This document shows positions 44,692 to 53,392 of a DNA stretch of 64,000 nucleotides, piece by piece; position 1 is the stretch's first letter, and each line of letters opens with the position of its first letter. The position numbers and the translations under genes are program-made. The notes beneath the pieces are model-generated. The model worked only from the letters and a program-made list of their open reading frames with translations, did no database searches and had not been told where the DNA came from. This DNA comes from Nitrobium sp046350935 (GTDB taxonomy: Bacteria; Nitrospirota; Thermodesulfovibrionia; Thermodesulfovibrionales; Dissulfurispiraceae). The DNA lies in contig JAXLZK010000009.1 in assembly GCA_046350935.1 (NCBI GenBank), forward strand, positions 43,842-107,841, given 5' to 3'.

Positions 44692-45156
44692 TCAGAAAAC
44701 GGCTGCAGCCTGCTCGAGGGCTGCGCGGGGGATGTGGTATTTCCCCTCCTTCAGGATTCCCTTGATTTTTATCGGGAAACATCCTCCGAGTCCCGTCTCT
44801 ACCTCGGGCAGTGTGTAGGCTTTTCCGCAGTCCCTGCAGACGAGGCCTCCCTCACGGACACGGTATCCCTGTTTTGACCGGTAGCAGGTGACGCAGGCGT
44901 CGAGGAAAGAGAGCACCTTCCCCTCGTACCTGACCACGAAGAAGTTGATGTTTTTCCCCTGGAAGCGATAGGTGAAAAAGCGGGGGGTATCGGGAGCAAG
45001 GGATGCGGCATCGATGATCACGTCAGACCCCGCCGTCGGAGCGGAAGGGTGCGCGGCCTGCCCGGAGCAGGAGGCCAGGAGTGCGAGGAGGAGCAGGGAA
45101 CAAATAAACCGCCTCTTCACCGATCGCGCTGCTCTTTCTGGTGCAGGTACCGCCAT
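44692..45156 (-). CDS. DUF2318 cysteine-rich lipoprotein
   Basis: A 154-residue product with signal peptide and lipobox LLASC, then a DUF2318-type domain: FFTYRFQGKNINFFVVRYEG, FLDACVTCYRSKQGYRVREG and LVCRDCGKAYTLPEVETGLG, ending GGCFPIKI. The CxxC pairs (CVTC and CRDC) suggest metal or heme/Fe-S binding. In other bacteria DUF2318 proteins accompany iron or copper transport systems. Here it is downstream of a TonB-type remnant, consistent with a former metal-uptake locus. The start has GGAGAAAGT. Confidence 0.85.
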   Translation of the reverse strand: MAVPAPERAARSVKRRFICSLLLLALLASCSGQAAHPSAPTAGSDVIIDAASLAPDTPRFFTYRFQGKNINFFVVRYEGKVLSFLDACVTCYRSKQGYRVREGGLVCRDCGKAYTLPEVETGLGGCFPIKIKGILKEGKYHIPRAALEQAAAVF

Positions 45157-45232
45157 ACTTTCTCCACTCTAAGACCCCCGTGCGCCTTTTGTCAAATTGG
45201 CCGGGAGGAGGACCTGCCGGAGGGCAGCCTCC

Positions 45233-45567
45233 CTATTCAGTAAGCCGGTAGACCACCGGCAGCACCACCTCGGCAGCCACCGGAGGCCTGGGAAAGGGAG
45301 AAGCCTTTCTCACCGCTTCCACTGCGCCCTGGTCCAGGATTTCCCTGCCCGAGCTCTGCACGACCCGTACCGTGCCGACGGAGCCGTCTGCGGTTTCTCT
45401 TTCAGCGGCTCCGCTTCCCTCGATCCGGTGACCACCACCTCTTCGAGACTCTCCACTACGGCCTCTTTCCCGGCCGCGCCCGCTGCTTCTCCGGGCTTTT
45501 TCTCCTCGCCGGAAACGAGTCCCGTGCCGGCAAAAAATAGAAAAAAGACGACAAATAAGCGTTTCAT
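45233..45567 (-). pseudogene. Deletion scar: TonB-dependent receptor start joined to TonB C-terminus
   Basis: From the ATG at 45567 (GGAGGAGTA before it) the product is MKRLFVVFFLFFAGTGLVSG, a signal peptide, then LEEVVVTGSREAEPLKEKPQ, the typical mature start of a TonB-dependent receptor with its plug opening EVVVTGSRE. Around 45390-45410 the meaningful frame shifts, and the rest reads DGSVGTVRVVQSSGREILDQ and AVEAVRKASPFPRPP to YRLTE, a TonB-family C-terminal domain. The two halves come from different protein families and different frames, so an internal deletion has probably fused the 5' end of one gene to the 3' end of the next. Confidence 0.75.
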
Positions 45568-45729
45568 TACTCCTCCGCATGCGCTTCGTTCACACCGACA
45601 GCGTAGAGAATGGACAAGAAAAAAGAAGGACGCCTCTCAGAGGGAGGGAAACAGCGGGCGACGCATGCAGCACAAAGCGGTGCAGCGGCGGACGGCAGAG
45701 ATAAAAGCCTCCCTCAGCGAGACAGGAGG

Positions 45730-46017
45730 TCAGACGCGCGGAGGATGCTCCTCGCGAAAAGCGGCAAGAAAAGAGTGAAGCGGGGAATCCGGAGAGCGCT
45801 GCCCGCCGGCAGCCTCGAAGAGAGCAGGCAGGCAGGGACGCTCATGGATGCAGGGGATATCGAGGCTGCCCGCCGACCCGCTGTCCGACGAGGAGCAGAC
45901 GTTCAGGACGACGAAAGACGCCGCCCCCCCGGTATCGGGCAGGGGATGCGCGACGACGACGGGCGCCAGAAGAGACAGGACCGCGACCGTCAGGAGACAC
46001 AGCGAGATCAGCTTCAT
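45730..46017 (-). CDS. Small secreted Cys-containing protein upstream of the receptor scar
   Basis: A 95-residue product, start chosen at the ATG at 46017 behind AAAGGTACC: MKLISLCLLTVAVLSLLAPV is a signal peptide, followed by HPLPDTGGAASFVVLNVCSS and DIPCIHERPCLPAL. The VLNVCSxS...DxPCxxExPC pattern recalls small proteins encoded just before TonB-dependent receptors in other bacteria; I cannot name the family. It lies about 160 bases upstream of the receptor/TonB remnant on the same strand. Its Cys and His residues could bind metal (inference). Confidence 0.55.
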   Translation of the reverse strand: MKLISLCLLTVAVLSLLAPVVVAHPLPDTGGAASFVVLNVCSSSDSGSAGSLDIPCIHERPCLPALFEAAGGQRSPDSPLHSFLAAFREEHPPRV

Positions 46018-46134
46018 GGTACCTTTCATTTTATGCTGCGTGCTCCTTTCTGTCAACGTAAAATTTCAGGGTGCAAAGGAATGCCCGCTGACAGGCAGGG
46101 TGTGGGATTGCCCTGTGTTGCATCGTCCGTTTGC

Positions 46135-46163
46135 TTGACAAAAAAACCGTGATTGGCTAAAGT
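46135..46163 (+). promoter_or_regulatory. Probable promoter of the RecA-like/HTH/cupin gene
   Basis: TTGACA (46135-46140), 17-base spacer, TAAAGT (46158-46163). The leader would be about 20 bases with no strong ribosome site before the ATG at 46191, which suggests modest translation. Confidence 0.6.
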
Positions 46164-46190
46164 TTATAGGTTATTCAGCATCTTTTCGCC

Positions 46191-47447
46191 ATGTCAAAAA
46201 TATCTACGGGAATAAGGGCGTTTGACGGTCTCATCGACTCCCTCTACGTGGGCGACAATGTGGTCTGGGAGGTCGAGGCCGGCACCGCGCACGATATTTT
46301 TATCGACAGCTTTATCCGGCAATCCTTCGAGGACGCGCAAAAAGTCATCTATGTCAGTTTCAACCGGTCTCCGCAAAGCGTTCTCAACGACCTGGGCGAT
46401 ATCCTCGATGCGGAGCACTTCGTACTGGTCGACTGCTTTACCGCGGGCAAGGGGAAGAGCGATGCGACATTTCTCAGATTTTACGACAAGCCCCTGAGCT
46501 GCGCTGTCGTCAGGATCGGCAGTCCCCGCAATATCGACGAGTTCACCGCAGCCCTCAACGAGATAGAGGACAGTCTCCCTCCGGGTGCCCGGTACGTCTT
46601 TGACAGCCTCACCGGCATGCAGGACCTCTGGGGGGACGAGAACAGCACGTACCAGTTTTTCACCTATATGTGCCCGCGCCTCTACGACCTCGCCACCGTC
46701 GCGTACTGGATTCTCGAAAAAGAGGCCCATAGCCAGAAGTTCAAGGCGAACCTGCGCCACATCACACAGGATGTTTTCGACCTGTATGTGCGGCGGGACA
46801 AGCTGTACATCAAAGCGGTAAAGTTGTCGGGCCGACAGGACAGAGAGGCCTTCAAGCCGCATATCTACTCGATTTCGGGCAGGGAGGTCTCCGTCGCTTC
46901 GCTCAAAAAGGAGCCCTCCACCGACCTGGGAGGAAGGATCAGGGCGCTGCGCCTGAAAGCGGGCATGAGCCAGAAAGAGCTCGCAGACAAGGTGGAGGTG
47001 ACCGCAAGCTTCATCTCCCAGGTGGAGAGCAACCAGATCAGCCCCTCGCTGAACTCCTTCATCCACCTCTGCAGGGCTCTCGGGGCGAACCCCGCCCAGT
47101 TTCTGGAGGGGGGGAATGAAAGCGCCGTGCCCTGGCTCTTCAGGAGGGAATCGGTTGCAGCGAACCTCGCCTCTCTCGGCGAAGGCGTCAGAGGATACAC
47201 GATTCTTGCGGACGAGAAGGTATCGGCTCGGGGAGTGCTCCTCCCTGCGGGAGCAGTCGTGAAGAAGCATTTTCATCCCTTGAAGGGGCCCGAATTTATC
47301 CATCTCCTCCGGGGGACGATCTCGGTGACGGTAGAGGGGAAGACCGAAATCCTCCATCCCGGAGATAGTGTGTATCTCAAAGAGGCGATGCCGACCCAAT
47401 GGAAAAACGAAGGAGGTGATGAGGCTGAGCTGCTTGCAGTGTGGTGA
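46191..47447 (+). CDS. RecA/KaiC-like (degenerate) + XRE HTH + cupin regulator
   Basis: A 418-residue three-part fusion. Residues 1-225 form a RAD55/KaiC-like domain (STGIRAFDGLIDSLYVGDNV; Walker B-like RYVFDSLTGM at 134-143), but the P-loop position reads VEAGTAHDIFIDS without GK[ST], so ATP binding is doubtful. Residues about 247-302 are an XRE helix-turn-helix (RIRALRLKAGMSQKELADKV, then SFISQVESNQISPSL). Residues about 345-415 are a cupin (VVKKHFHPLKGPEFIHLLRG, PGDSVYLKEAMPTQW). Probably a ligand-responsive DNA-binding regulator. It is 189 bases before the glutamate-synthase-like gene, with an inverted repeat between, suggesting that gene is its target. Confidence 0.85.
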   Translation: MSKISTGIRAFDGLIDSLYVGDNVVWEVEAGTAHDIFIDSFIRQSFEDAQKVIYVSFNRSPQSVLNDLGDILDAEHFVLVDCFTAGKGKSDATFLRFYDKPLSCAVVRIGSPRNIDEFTAALNEIEDSLPPGARYVFDSLTGMQDLWGDENSTYQFFTYMCPRLYDLATVAYWILEKEAHSQKFKANLRHITQDVFDLYVRRDKLYIKAVKLSGRQDREAFKPHIYSISGREVSVASLKKEPSTDLGGRIRALRLKAGMSQKELADKVEVTASFISQVESNQISPSLNSFIHLCRALGANPAQFLEGGNESAVPWLFRRESVAANLASLGEGVRGYTILADEKVSARGVLLPAGAVVKKHFHPLKGPEFIHLLRGTISVTVEGKTEILHPGDSVYLKEAMPTQWKNEGGDEAELLAVW

Positions 47448-47530
47448 GAGGGGCGGTGGAACGTCCTTTCATCCGGTGGGGGATGCCGGTATTTTTTTGC
47501 CCTTTTTGTTTATTAATGCTTACCGAATCC

Positions 47531-47557
47531 GTTATTTATTAATTTTTACTAAATAAC
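47531..47557. promoter_or_regulatory. Perfect inverted repeat, candidate operator
   Basis: Arms GTTATTTA (47531-47538) and TAAATAAC (47550-47557), perfectly complementary, spaced by 11 AT-rich bases, so centres are about 19 bases (two turns) apart. It is 80 bases upstream of the glutamate-synthase-like ATG and directly downstream of the HTH regulator gene, the position expected for an operator at the promoter of the second gene. Confidence 0.5.
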
Positions 47558-47636
47558 AGAAGGTGCATGGAGCGGCAGGAAAAGATCTTATTCACAATGT
47601 CGTGCCTGATGAAAAGGCAGGAGCGAGGAGGAAACA

Positions 47637-49229
47637 ATGAATTTGCAGCAACCGAATGCCAATGACGCAACGAGAACAGCCAACCGTTCACGAAATGTCT
47701 CGCCGATGAGCGGCCTCTGTACGCGGTGTATCGACGGGTGCAGGGGGAATTGCGAAGTCTTCAAGGCGACGTTCAGGGGGAGAGAGCTGCTCTATCCGGG
47801 GCCCTTCGGTACGGTAACCGCCGGCGGCGACAAGGAGTATCCCGTAGACTATTCCCACCTGAACATTCATGGATACGCGCTGGGCGCCAAAGGCCTTCCC
47901 GCAGGGCAGAAGGGCGACCCCGATACCGCCCGCTTTCCGAACGTCAACACCGAAACTTGCTATGGCTGGGACCGAAAAGTGAAGATGAAAGTGCCGATTT
48001 TCACCGGCGCCCTCGGCTCCACGGAAATCGCACGCAAGAACTGGGAGCATTTTGCGGTAGGGGCCGCGATATCCGGGATTACCATTGTCTGCGGGGAAAA
48101 TGTGTGCGGCATTGATCCCGCCCTCGAGCTGAACGGGGAGCACAAGGTCAAAAAAGCTCCCGACATGGACCGCAGGATCGAAACGTACCGCCGCTACCAT
48201 TCCGGATACGGCGAGATCCTCGTACAGATGAACGTGGAAGATACCCGCCTGGGGGTCGCCGAATACATCATCGACAGGCACGGGCTTGAAACGATAGAGC
48301 TCAAATGGGGGCAGGGTGCGAAGTGCATCGGCGGGGAGATCAAGGTGAGCTCCCTTGAACGCGCCCTCGAGCTGCAAAGGCGCGGCTACATAGTGACTCC
48401 CGATCCCTCCGATCCCGTTGTCCAGGCAGCTTTCAGGGACAAGGCGATCAAGGAGTTCGAGCGCCACAGCCGGCTCGGCTTCGTCGATGAGGAGAGCTTC
48501 TATGCCGAGGTGGAGCGGCTGCGGAAGCTCGGGTTCAAGCGGATCACGTTGAAGACCGGCGCATACGGGCTGCGGGAGCTGGCGATGGCGCTGAAGTGGA
48601 GCTCCAGGGCCGGGGTAGACCTGCTGACCATCGACGGAGCTCCCGGGGGCACCGGCATGAGCCCGTGGCGCATGATGGAAGAATGGGGGATGCCTTCCCT
48701 CTATCTGCACTCCGCGGCCTACGAGTTCAGCAAGATGCTCGCCGAAAAGGGGGAGCGGGTTCCCGATCTCGCCTTTGCGGGCGGTTTCAGCAGCGAGGAC
48801 GGCGTCTTCAAGGTGCTGGCCCTGGGCGCTCCTTTTACCAAGGCCGTTTGTATGGGCCGGGCGTTGATGATCCCCGGAATGGTCGGGAAGAATATCGCTT
48901 CGTGGCTCAAGGTGAACGACCTTCCGAAGACAGTCAGCGAATACGGGTCCACGGTCGAGGAAATTTTCGTCAGCTATGAGGACGTCAAAAAGCTCGTGGG
49001 CAGCGAGGAGATACACGCCATCCCCCTGGGCGCGGTCGGCATTTACAGCTACGCGCAGAAGATAAAGGTCGGGCTACAGCAGTTGATGGCGGGGGCCCGG
49101 TGCTTTACGATCGATTCTCTTACGAGAAACGAGCTCATGTCCCTCACGAGGGAATGCGCCAGGGTCACCGGAATTCCGTACCTGATGGACTCCTACCGCG
49201 AGGAGGCGCTCAAGATCCTTAACTCCTGA
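47637..49229 (+). CDS. Glutamate synthase-like FMN-binding protein
   Basis: A 530-residue stand-alone version of the GltB FMN/synthase domain. Features: an N-terminal Cys cluster SGLCTRCIDGCRGNCEVFKA, KWGQGAKCIGGEIK (family GxGAKPGxGG-like element), VDLLTIDGAPGGTGMSPW, LAFAGGFSSEDGVFKVLALG and a C-terminal half consistent with a TIM barrel. The glutaminase domain and the small NADPH subunit are not fused or adjacent, so it may use another nitrogen donor or reductant, or act on another substrate. Ribosome site GAGGAGGAAACA. Downstream of the HTH-cupin regulator. Confidence 0.88.
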   Translation: MNLQQPNANDATRTANRSRNVSPMSGLCTRCIDGCRGNCEVFKATFRGRELLYPGPFGTVTAGGDKEYPVDYSHLNIHGYALGAKGLPAGQKGDPDTARFPNVNTETCYGWDRKVKMKVPIFTGALGSTEIARKNWEHFAVGAAISGITIVCGENVCGIDPALELNGEHKVKKAPDMDRRIETYRRYHSGYGEILVQMNVEDTRLGVAEYIIDRHGLETIELKWGQGAKCIGGEIKVSSLERALELQRRGYIVTPDPSDPVVQAAFRDKAIKEFERHSRLGFVDEESFYAEVERLRKLGFKRITLKTGAYGLRELAMALKWSSRAGVDLLTIDGAPGGTGMSPWRMMEEWGMPSLYLHSAAYEFSKMLAEKGERVPDLAFAGGFSSEDGVFKVLALGAPFTKAVCMGRALMIPGMVGKNIASWLKVNDLPKTVSEYGSTVEEIFVSYEDVKKLVGSEEIHAIPLGAVGIYSYAQKIKVGLQQLMAGARCFTIDSLTRNELMSLTRECARVTGIPYLMDSYREEALKILNS

Positions 49230-49262
49230 GAGGTTTTTCGCGTGCGAAAAGGGCCGATGTAC

Positions 49263-49304
49263 ACCCCTCACCCTCCCTCTCCCCTCGGGGGAGAGGATGA
49301 GGGA
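49263..49304. repeat. Dispersed extragenic palindrome
   Basis: Core stem CCTCTCCCC / GGGGAGAGG with a TCG loop, outer arms CCCTCACC and GATGAGGG partly complementary. It resembles the CCCTC...CTCTCCCC-type repeats common in intergenic DNA. It lies between the glutamate-synthase-like gene and the 85-residue gene and could stop or stabilise transcripts. Confidence 0.6.
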
Positions 49305-49396
49305 CGGGGCAGCGGGGCGAAGAGGCCGTATAAGGGGCGGCCGGACGTTCGATGCCGCTGCAAAGCGAAACTATTAACGACAAGGGAGGATTCATC

Positions 49397-49654
49397 ATGG
49401 CGGAGTACCTGTCTGATACTGTACACCCGACCCCTGGGCAGTTATGGAAGAATGTGCGCACCGGCGCCGTTCTCTTTATCTATCGGAGAGACGGGCAGGT
49501 CGAAGGGATCTCGGGGGAGGGGAGGAAGAAGAGCGGCGGAGAGCTGATGAAAATAGAGCACGGCAAGAACGGCTGGCACTGTCTCTGCCTGCCGGAGTCG
49601 GAGGGAGGCCTCGAAAAAACCGATCCCCGCTCCTACGAATTCAGGGCGCAGTAG
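49397..49654 (+). CDS. Small conserved-looking protein of unknown function
   Basis: An 85-residue product starting at the ATG at 49397 behind GGGAGG (MAEYLSDTVHPTPGQLWKNV). It has two short strands RTGAVLFIYRRDGQVEGISG and NGWHCLCLPESEGGLEKTD, with a YEF end, and no signal or helix, so probably a small cytosolic beta-rich protein. No family recognised. It follows the glutamate-synthase-like gene on the same strand after the palindrome. Confidence 0.6.
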   Translation: MAEYLSDTVHPTPGQLWKNVRTGAVLFIYRRDGQVEGISGEGRKKSGGELMKIEHGKNGWHCLCLPESEGGLEKTDPRSYEFRAQ

Positions 49655-49703
49655 GAGCGTAGCGTAAAAGTTCTTTGCAGGAGCGCGCTCTGCGGACTAT
49701 TTC

Positions 49704-52262
49704 TTAGTATCCGGGCAGCGCCAGCAGCTGCTCGAAATCCTGGGGGGAAAGCGGTCTGCCGAAGAGATAGCCCTGCGCCTCGTCGCAGAGGCCGGCGGTT
49801 AGGATCGAAAGCTGCTCGTCCGTTTCCACCCCTTCGGCCGCCACCTCCAGGCCCAGGGCGTGGGCCATGGCGAGCACCGCACCGACGAGGGTCCGGTAGT
49901 CGGGGTCCCTGGTGAGCTCCGCAATGAGGGTCAGGTCGATCTTGATCTTTTGGAGGGGCAATTTTTTAAGGTTCCTGAGCGACGTGCATCCTCTGCCGAA
50001 GTCGTCGAGGGAGACCCGCACCCCCAGAGCCGACAGGTTCTTCAGCGTTGCCGCCGTATAGTCGGCATCCTGCAGCGCGGTGCTTTCGGCGATTTCCAGT
50101 TCCAGGAATTCGGGGCGAAGACGGGAGCCGCGGAGCGCTCCCGCCACCTGCTCGACGATGTCCGCCTGCCGGAACTGCCGCGCGGAAAGGTTGACCGTCA
50201 TACGGAGAGGGGGATAGCCCGCTTCCTGCCATGCCTTGTTCTGCGCGCAGGCGGCGTGCAGCACGGTCTCGCCGAGCGGCATGATGACCCCCGTCTCTTC
50301 GGCCAGCGGAATGAAGCGGGCCGGAGGGAGCATGCCTTTTTCCGGGTGCTGCCAGCGCAGCAGCGCTTCCGCGCTGACGATCCGCCTGGTTTTTACCTCT
50401 ACCTGGGGCTGGTAGTAGAGCACCCACTCCCTGCGCTCCACCATATGGCGCATGCCTTGCTCGATCAGCATTCTTTCCGCATCCCGCGCACTCATTTCCG
50501 GGTTGTAAAACCGGTACCTGTTCCTGCCCTGCTCCTTCGCGTGGTACATGGCGGTATCGGCGTTCCTGATCAGGACCTCCGCGTCGGCCCCGTCGTCCGG
50601 GTAGAGGCTCACCCCGATGCTGGCGGTTGCGGAGAGGGTGTGGCCTTTTATAATGAACGGCTCCCGTACTACCGTGATGATTTTTCTGACCGTCACCGCG
50701 ACGCTTTCCATGCGCTCGATGTCGGTGAGCAGGATGGTGAACTCGTCCCCTCCGATGCGGGCGACGGTGTCGGATTCACGGAGGCAGGCCTTCAGCCGCG
50801 CGCCGACCTCCCTGAGCAGGTGATCGCCGGCCTCATGGCCCAGGGTGTCGTTGACCTCCTTGAAGCGGTCCAGGTCAAGGAACAACACGGCGAGTATCCT
50901 GCGGGTGCGATGGGATTGGGCGAGCTCGAGGGTGAGGTGGTCCAGGAAGAGCGCCCGGTTGGGCAGCCCGGTGAGGGGGTCGTGGGAGGCCTGGTGGCGC
51001 ATAAATTCCTCTATTCTCTTCGTTTCGGTGATGTCGTGCATAAAGGTGAAAATGCCTGCAACGGCTCCGTCCTCTCCGCGATGCGGTATATATTCCACCT
51101 GGAGATATCGCGTCTCGCTCCCGAGGGTGTCTCTCCTCTCGTAGGAGACCCGCTCCCCCGCCAGCGCCGCAGTGATGTGCTCCTTTATGGCCCGGTACAG
51201 CGTTTCGCCCAGGACCTCGCTGACCTGCCTTCCCAGGATCTCCGCGGCCGGGAGGTGGTAATAGGCGGCGAATTGCCGGTTGACAAAGAGGTATCTCTGC
51301 CCGCTGTCGACGTAGGCGATCAGCGCCGGGACCGAATCAATGATGAGCTGTTTGCTTCTCTCGCTCTCCCGGAGCTTTTCGTTGCTTGCGGCAAGCTCCG
51401 CGGTCCGCTCCCGCACCCGCAGCTCCAGCACATCGTGAGCCCTGCGGCGCGTCTCCTCCATGTTTTTGCGTTCGGTGATATCACGCACCGTGGCAAGAAC
51501 AAAGTTCTTGTCGTGCAACGTGATCCTGCTGAGAAATACCTCGGCGTCGAAAACGGAGCCGTCCCCCGGCCGCCGGGCCTTCCATTCGACCAGCCGGCTC
51601 TCTCCCGCAATGACGCGCTCCCAGAGGGCGCGAAGAACCTCAACGGGGCTCCCGGGAGCGGAATAATCATTCGCGATCGAGAGCGAGAGGGCCTCTTCAC
51701 GGGTAACCCTGTACAGTTCGAGCGCTTTCCTGTTCACATCGGTAATCGATCCGTCCAGATTGTGAATAAAGAGCGCGTCGTGGACATTGTTGAGAATGGT
51801 GCGGAGGTTCTCCTCCGCTTCGGCAAGCGCTCCCTGCGCCTTTTTGAAGCGGGAGATGTCGTAGGCGTAAATGCGGACGAGGCGGAGCTGCGGGACGAGG
51901 TAGATGTAGTCGGCGAACACCAGGCCCCCTATGGCTACTTCGCGGTAGAGCAGCTTCCTCTCTCCCTTTCGCAGCGACTCCAGAATGTCCCCGAAATCCC
52001 CGGGCAGGAGCAGTATCCACCCTCCGGCACGCCCTACCGACCTCAACAGTTCGCTCGCCGCCTTGTTGCGGTAGAGGAGAGTCCCGGAGGAGTCCAGATC
52101 GAGGATAGGGCTGGGGTTCAACTGCGGATAGGAGGCAAGGTGTCGTATCCGGCGCCGCACCTTTCTGAGCCTCGCCTTGCATCCCGCCAGATGCGCGATC
52201 TGCCGCTGCAGGGACTCGAGCTCTCTCAGCAGCTCTTTTTCCGGCGAATTTCCTCGTTCCAC
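49704..52262 (-). CDS. PAS-GGDEF-EAL cyclic-di-GMP enzyme
   Basis: An 852-residue soluble protein: coiled N-terminus, three PAS-like regions (about 45-150, 150-275 beginning NLRTILNNVHDALFIHNLDG, and 300-420), a GGDEF domain (about 425-585; RIGGDEFTILLTDIE intact) and an EAL domain (about 595-850; SAEALLRWQHPEKG, NLSARQF, ELEIAES, SLDDFGRG, AEGVETDEQL). Both catalytic signatures are present, with a few unusual positions (DDFGRGCTSL, KIDLTLI). It could synthesise and/or degrade c-di-GMP. No transmembrane segment seen. Divergent from the glycosyltransferase gene. Confidence 0.93.
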   Translation of the reverse strand: MERGNSPEKELLRELESLQRQIAHLAGCKARLRKVRRRIRHLASYPQLNPSPILDLDSSGTLLYRNKAASELLRSVGRAGGWILLLPGDFGDILESLRKGERKLLYREVAIGGLVFADYIYLVPQLRLVRIYAYDISRFKKAQGALAEAEENLRTILNNVHDALFIHNLDGSITDVNRKALELYRVTREEALSLSIANDYSAPGSPVEVLRALWERVIAGESRLVEWKARRPGDGSVFDAEVFLSRITLHDKNFVLATVRDITERKNMEETRRRAHDVLELRVRERTAELAASNEKLRESERSKQLIIDSVPALIAYVDSGQRYLFVNRQFAAYYHLPAAEILGRQVSEVLGETLYRAIKEHITAALAGERVSYERRDTLGSETRYLQVEYIPHRGEDGAVAGIFTFMHDITETKRIEEFMRHQASHDPLTGLPNRALFLDHLTLELAQSHRTRRILAVLFLDLDRFKEVNDTLGHEAGDHLLREVGARLKACLRESDTVARIGGDEFTILLTDIERMESVAVTVRKIITVVREPFIIKGHTLSATASIGVSLYPDDGADAEVLIRNADTAMYHAKEQGRNRYRFYNPEMSARDAERMLIEQGMRHMVERREWVLYYQPQVEVKTRRIVSAEALLRWQHPEKGMLPPARFIPLAEETGVIMPLGETVLHAACAQNKAWQEAGYPPLRMTVNLSARQFRQADIVEQVAGALRGSRLRPEFLELEIAESTALQDADYTAATLKNLSALGVRVSLDDFGRGCTSLRNLKKLPLQKIKIDLTLIAELTRDPDYRTLVGAVLAMAHALGLEVAAEGVETDEQLSILTAGLCDEAQGYLFGRPLSPQDFEQLLALPGY

Positions 52263-52389
52263 AACGCTCCTTCCGTTTCAGTGGCGGGCTTATACTGAAA
52301 GTATATGAAAAATAACCTGAAAAGTATACGAAACGCCGCCGGAGGGGGCGCTGCTTGACGCCGCTTCACGCAATCCTCTATTTTTTTCT

Positions 52390-53382
52390 ATGGGCGAACA
52401 GCATGCGGCAAGCGGAAAGACCTTCATTCACCACGACGGGGCCCTCGGCGACCTGCTCCTCTCGCTCCCCTGCATCGGGGCGATACGGGCGGGCGCCGGG
52501 CATGTCCATCTCGCGGGGAGGCCCGACGCGGCACGGCTGCTGAAGGAGGCGGGATACGCCGACGAGGTTTCCTCCGCGGACAGCGCCCTGTACTCCCCGC
52601 TCTACGCCGGAGTCGCAGACGAAAAGGCGAGGGGGTTCCTGGCCCGCTTCGACCGCGCCTTTCTCTTCACCGTGAGGGGAGACTCTCTCCTCGCTGCTTC
52701 CCTCGGAGAGCTCGTCCCCCGTACGAGAACGATCATCACGGTCCCCCCGCCAGGCGTCAGGACCCACGTGGCTGAGTTCCGGTTCGGGCAGATGGCTGAA
52801 GGCGGCGGAGGGGAATGCCCCTGTCCTGTGCTGAAGGCGCCCCCTGCATCGAGGGAGAGGGCGGAGGCGCTGCTGGCAGGGGCGGGCTATGACGGAAGGG
52901 CTACGCGGCTGATTGCGCTCCATCCCGGCAGCGGAGGCCGGGGGAAGTGCTGGCCGTTGGAGAGCTTTTGCGCTCTGGCGGAAAGGCTGCACCGGGAGCA
53001 GGATGTCTTCATCCTCTTCCTCGCGGGCCCGGCTGAAGACGCTGAGCAGAAAGAGGGGATCCGGCGCTTTGTGGGCGGCGCCGGGAGGTCCCTTTTCGTC
53101 GCCGCTGAGGAACTGCCTGTTGTAGCCGCCTTATTGTCCCTGAGCGCTCTCTTCATCGGCAACGATTCCGGCATCGCCCACCTCGCCGCAGCGACGGGGA
53201 GGGCTTGCCTCTCCCTTTTCGGCGCCACCGACCCTCTCCTCTGGCGACCCCTCGGGCGCAGGATCCGGGTTGTCGATGCGGGATACCCCCGCGCTTCCCT
53301 CTCCTCTCTTTCCGTGGACGAGGTGTACGCGCAGGCCGCGGCTGTGCTTGCACACGAAAAAGGTATTCACAATTCCGCGTAA
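52390..53382 (+). CDS. Family 9 glycosyltransferase (heptosyltransferase-like)
   Basis: A 330-residue product with the GT9 pattern: N-terminal FIHHDGALGDLLLSLPCIGA, C-terminal ALHPGSGGRGKCWPLESFCA (donor-binding loop), FLAGPAEDAEQK and FIGNDSGIAHLAAATGRACL with FGATDPLLWRP. Such enzymes add heptose or other sugars to lipopolysaccharide core or related glycans. It is single here, without lipid A genes. The start ATG follows a T-run, and no good ribosome site is visible. PilZ-type gene follows 10 bases later. Confidence 0.88.
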   Translation: MGEQHAASGKTFIHHDGALGDLLLSLPCIGAIRAGAGHVHLAGRPDAARLLKEAGYADEVSSADSALYSPLYAGVADEKARGFLARFDRAFLFTVRGDSLLAASLGELVPRTRTIITVPPPGVRTHVAEFRFGQMAEGGGGECPCPVLKAPPASRERAEALLAGAGYDGRATRLIALHPGSGGRGKCWPLESFCALAERLHREQDVFILFLAGPAEDAEQKEGIRRFVGGAGRSLFVAAEELPVVAALLSLSALFIGNDSGIAHLAAATGRACLSLFGATDPLLWRPLGRRIRVVDAGYPRASLSSLSVDEVYAQAAAVLAHEKGIHNSA

Positions 53383-53392
53383 GTATTCTACA

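Noticed and set aside
46129..46190. Riboswitch in the leader of the regulator gene
   Set aside because: Leader is only about 20 bases after the predicted start; no room or structure.
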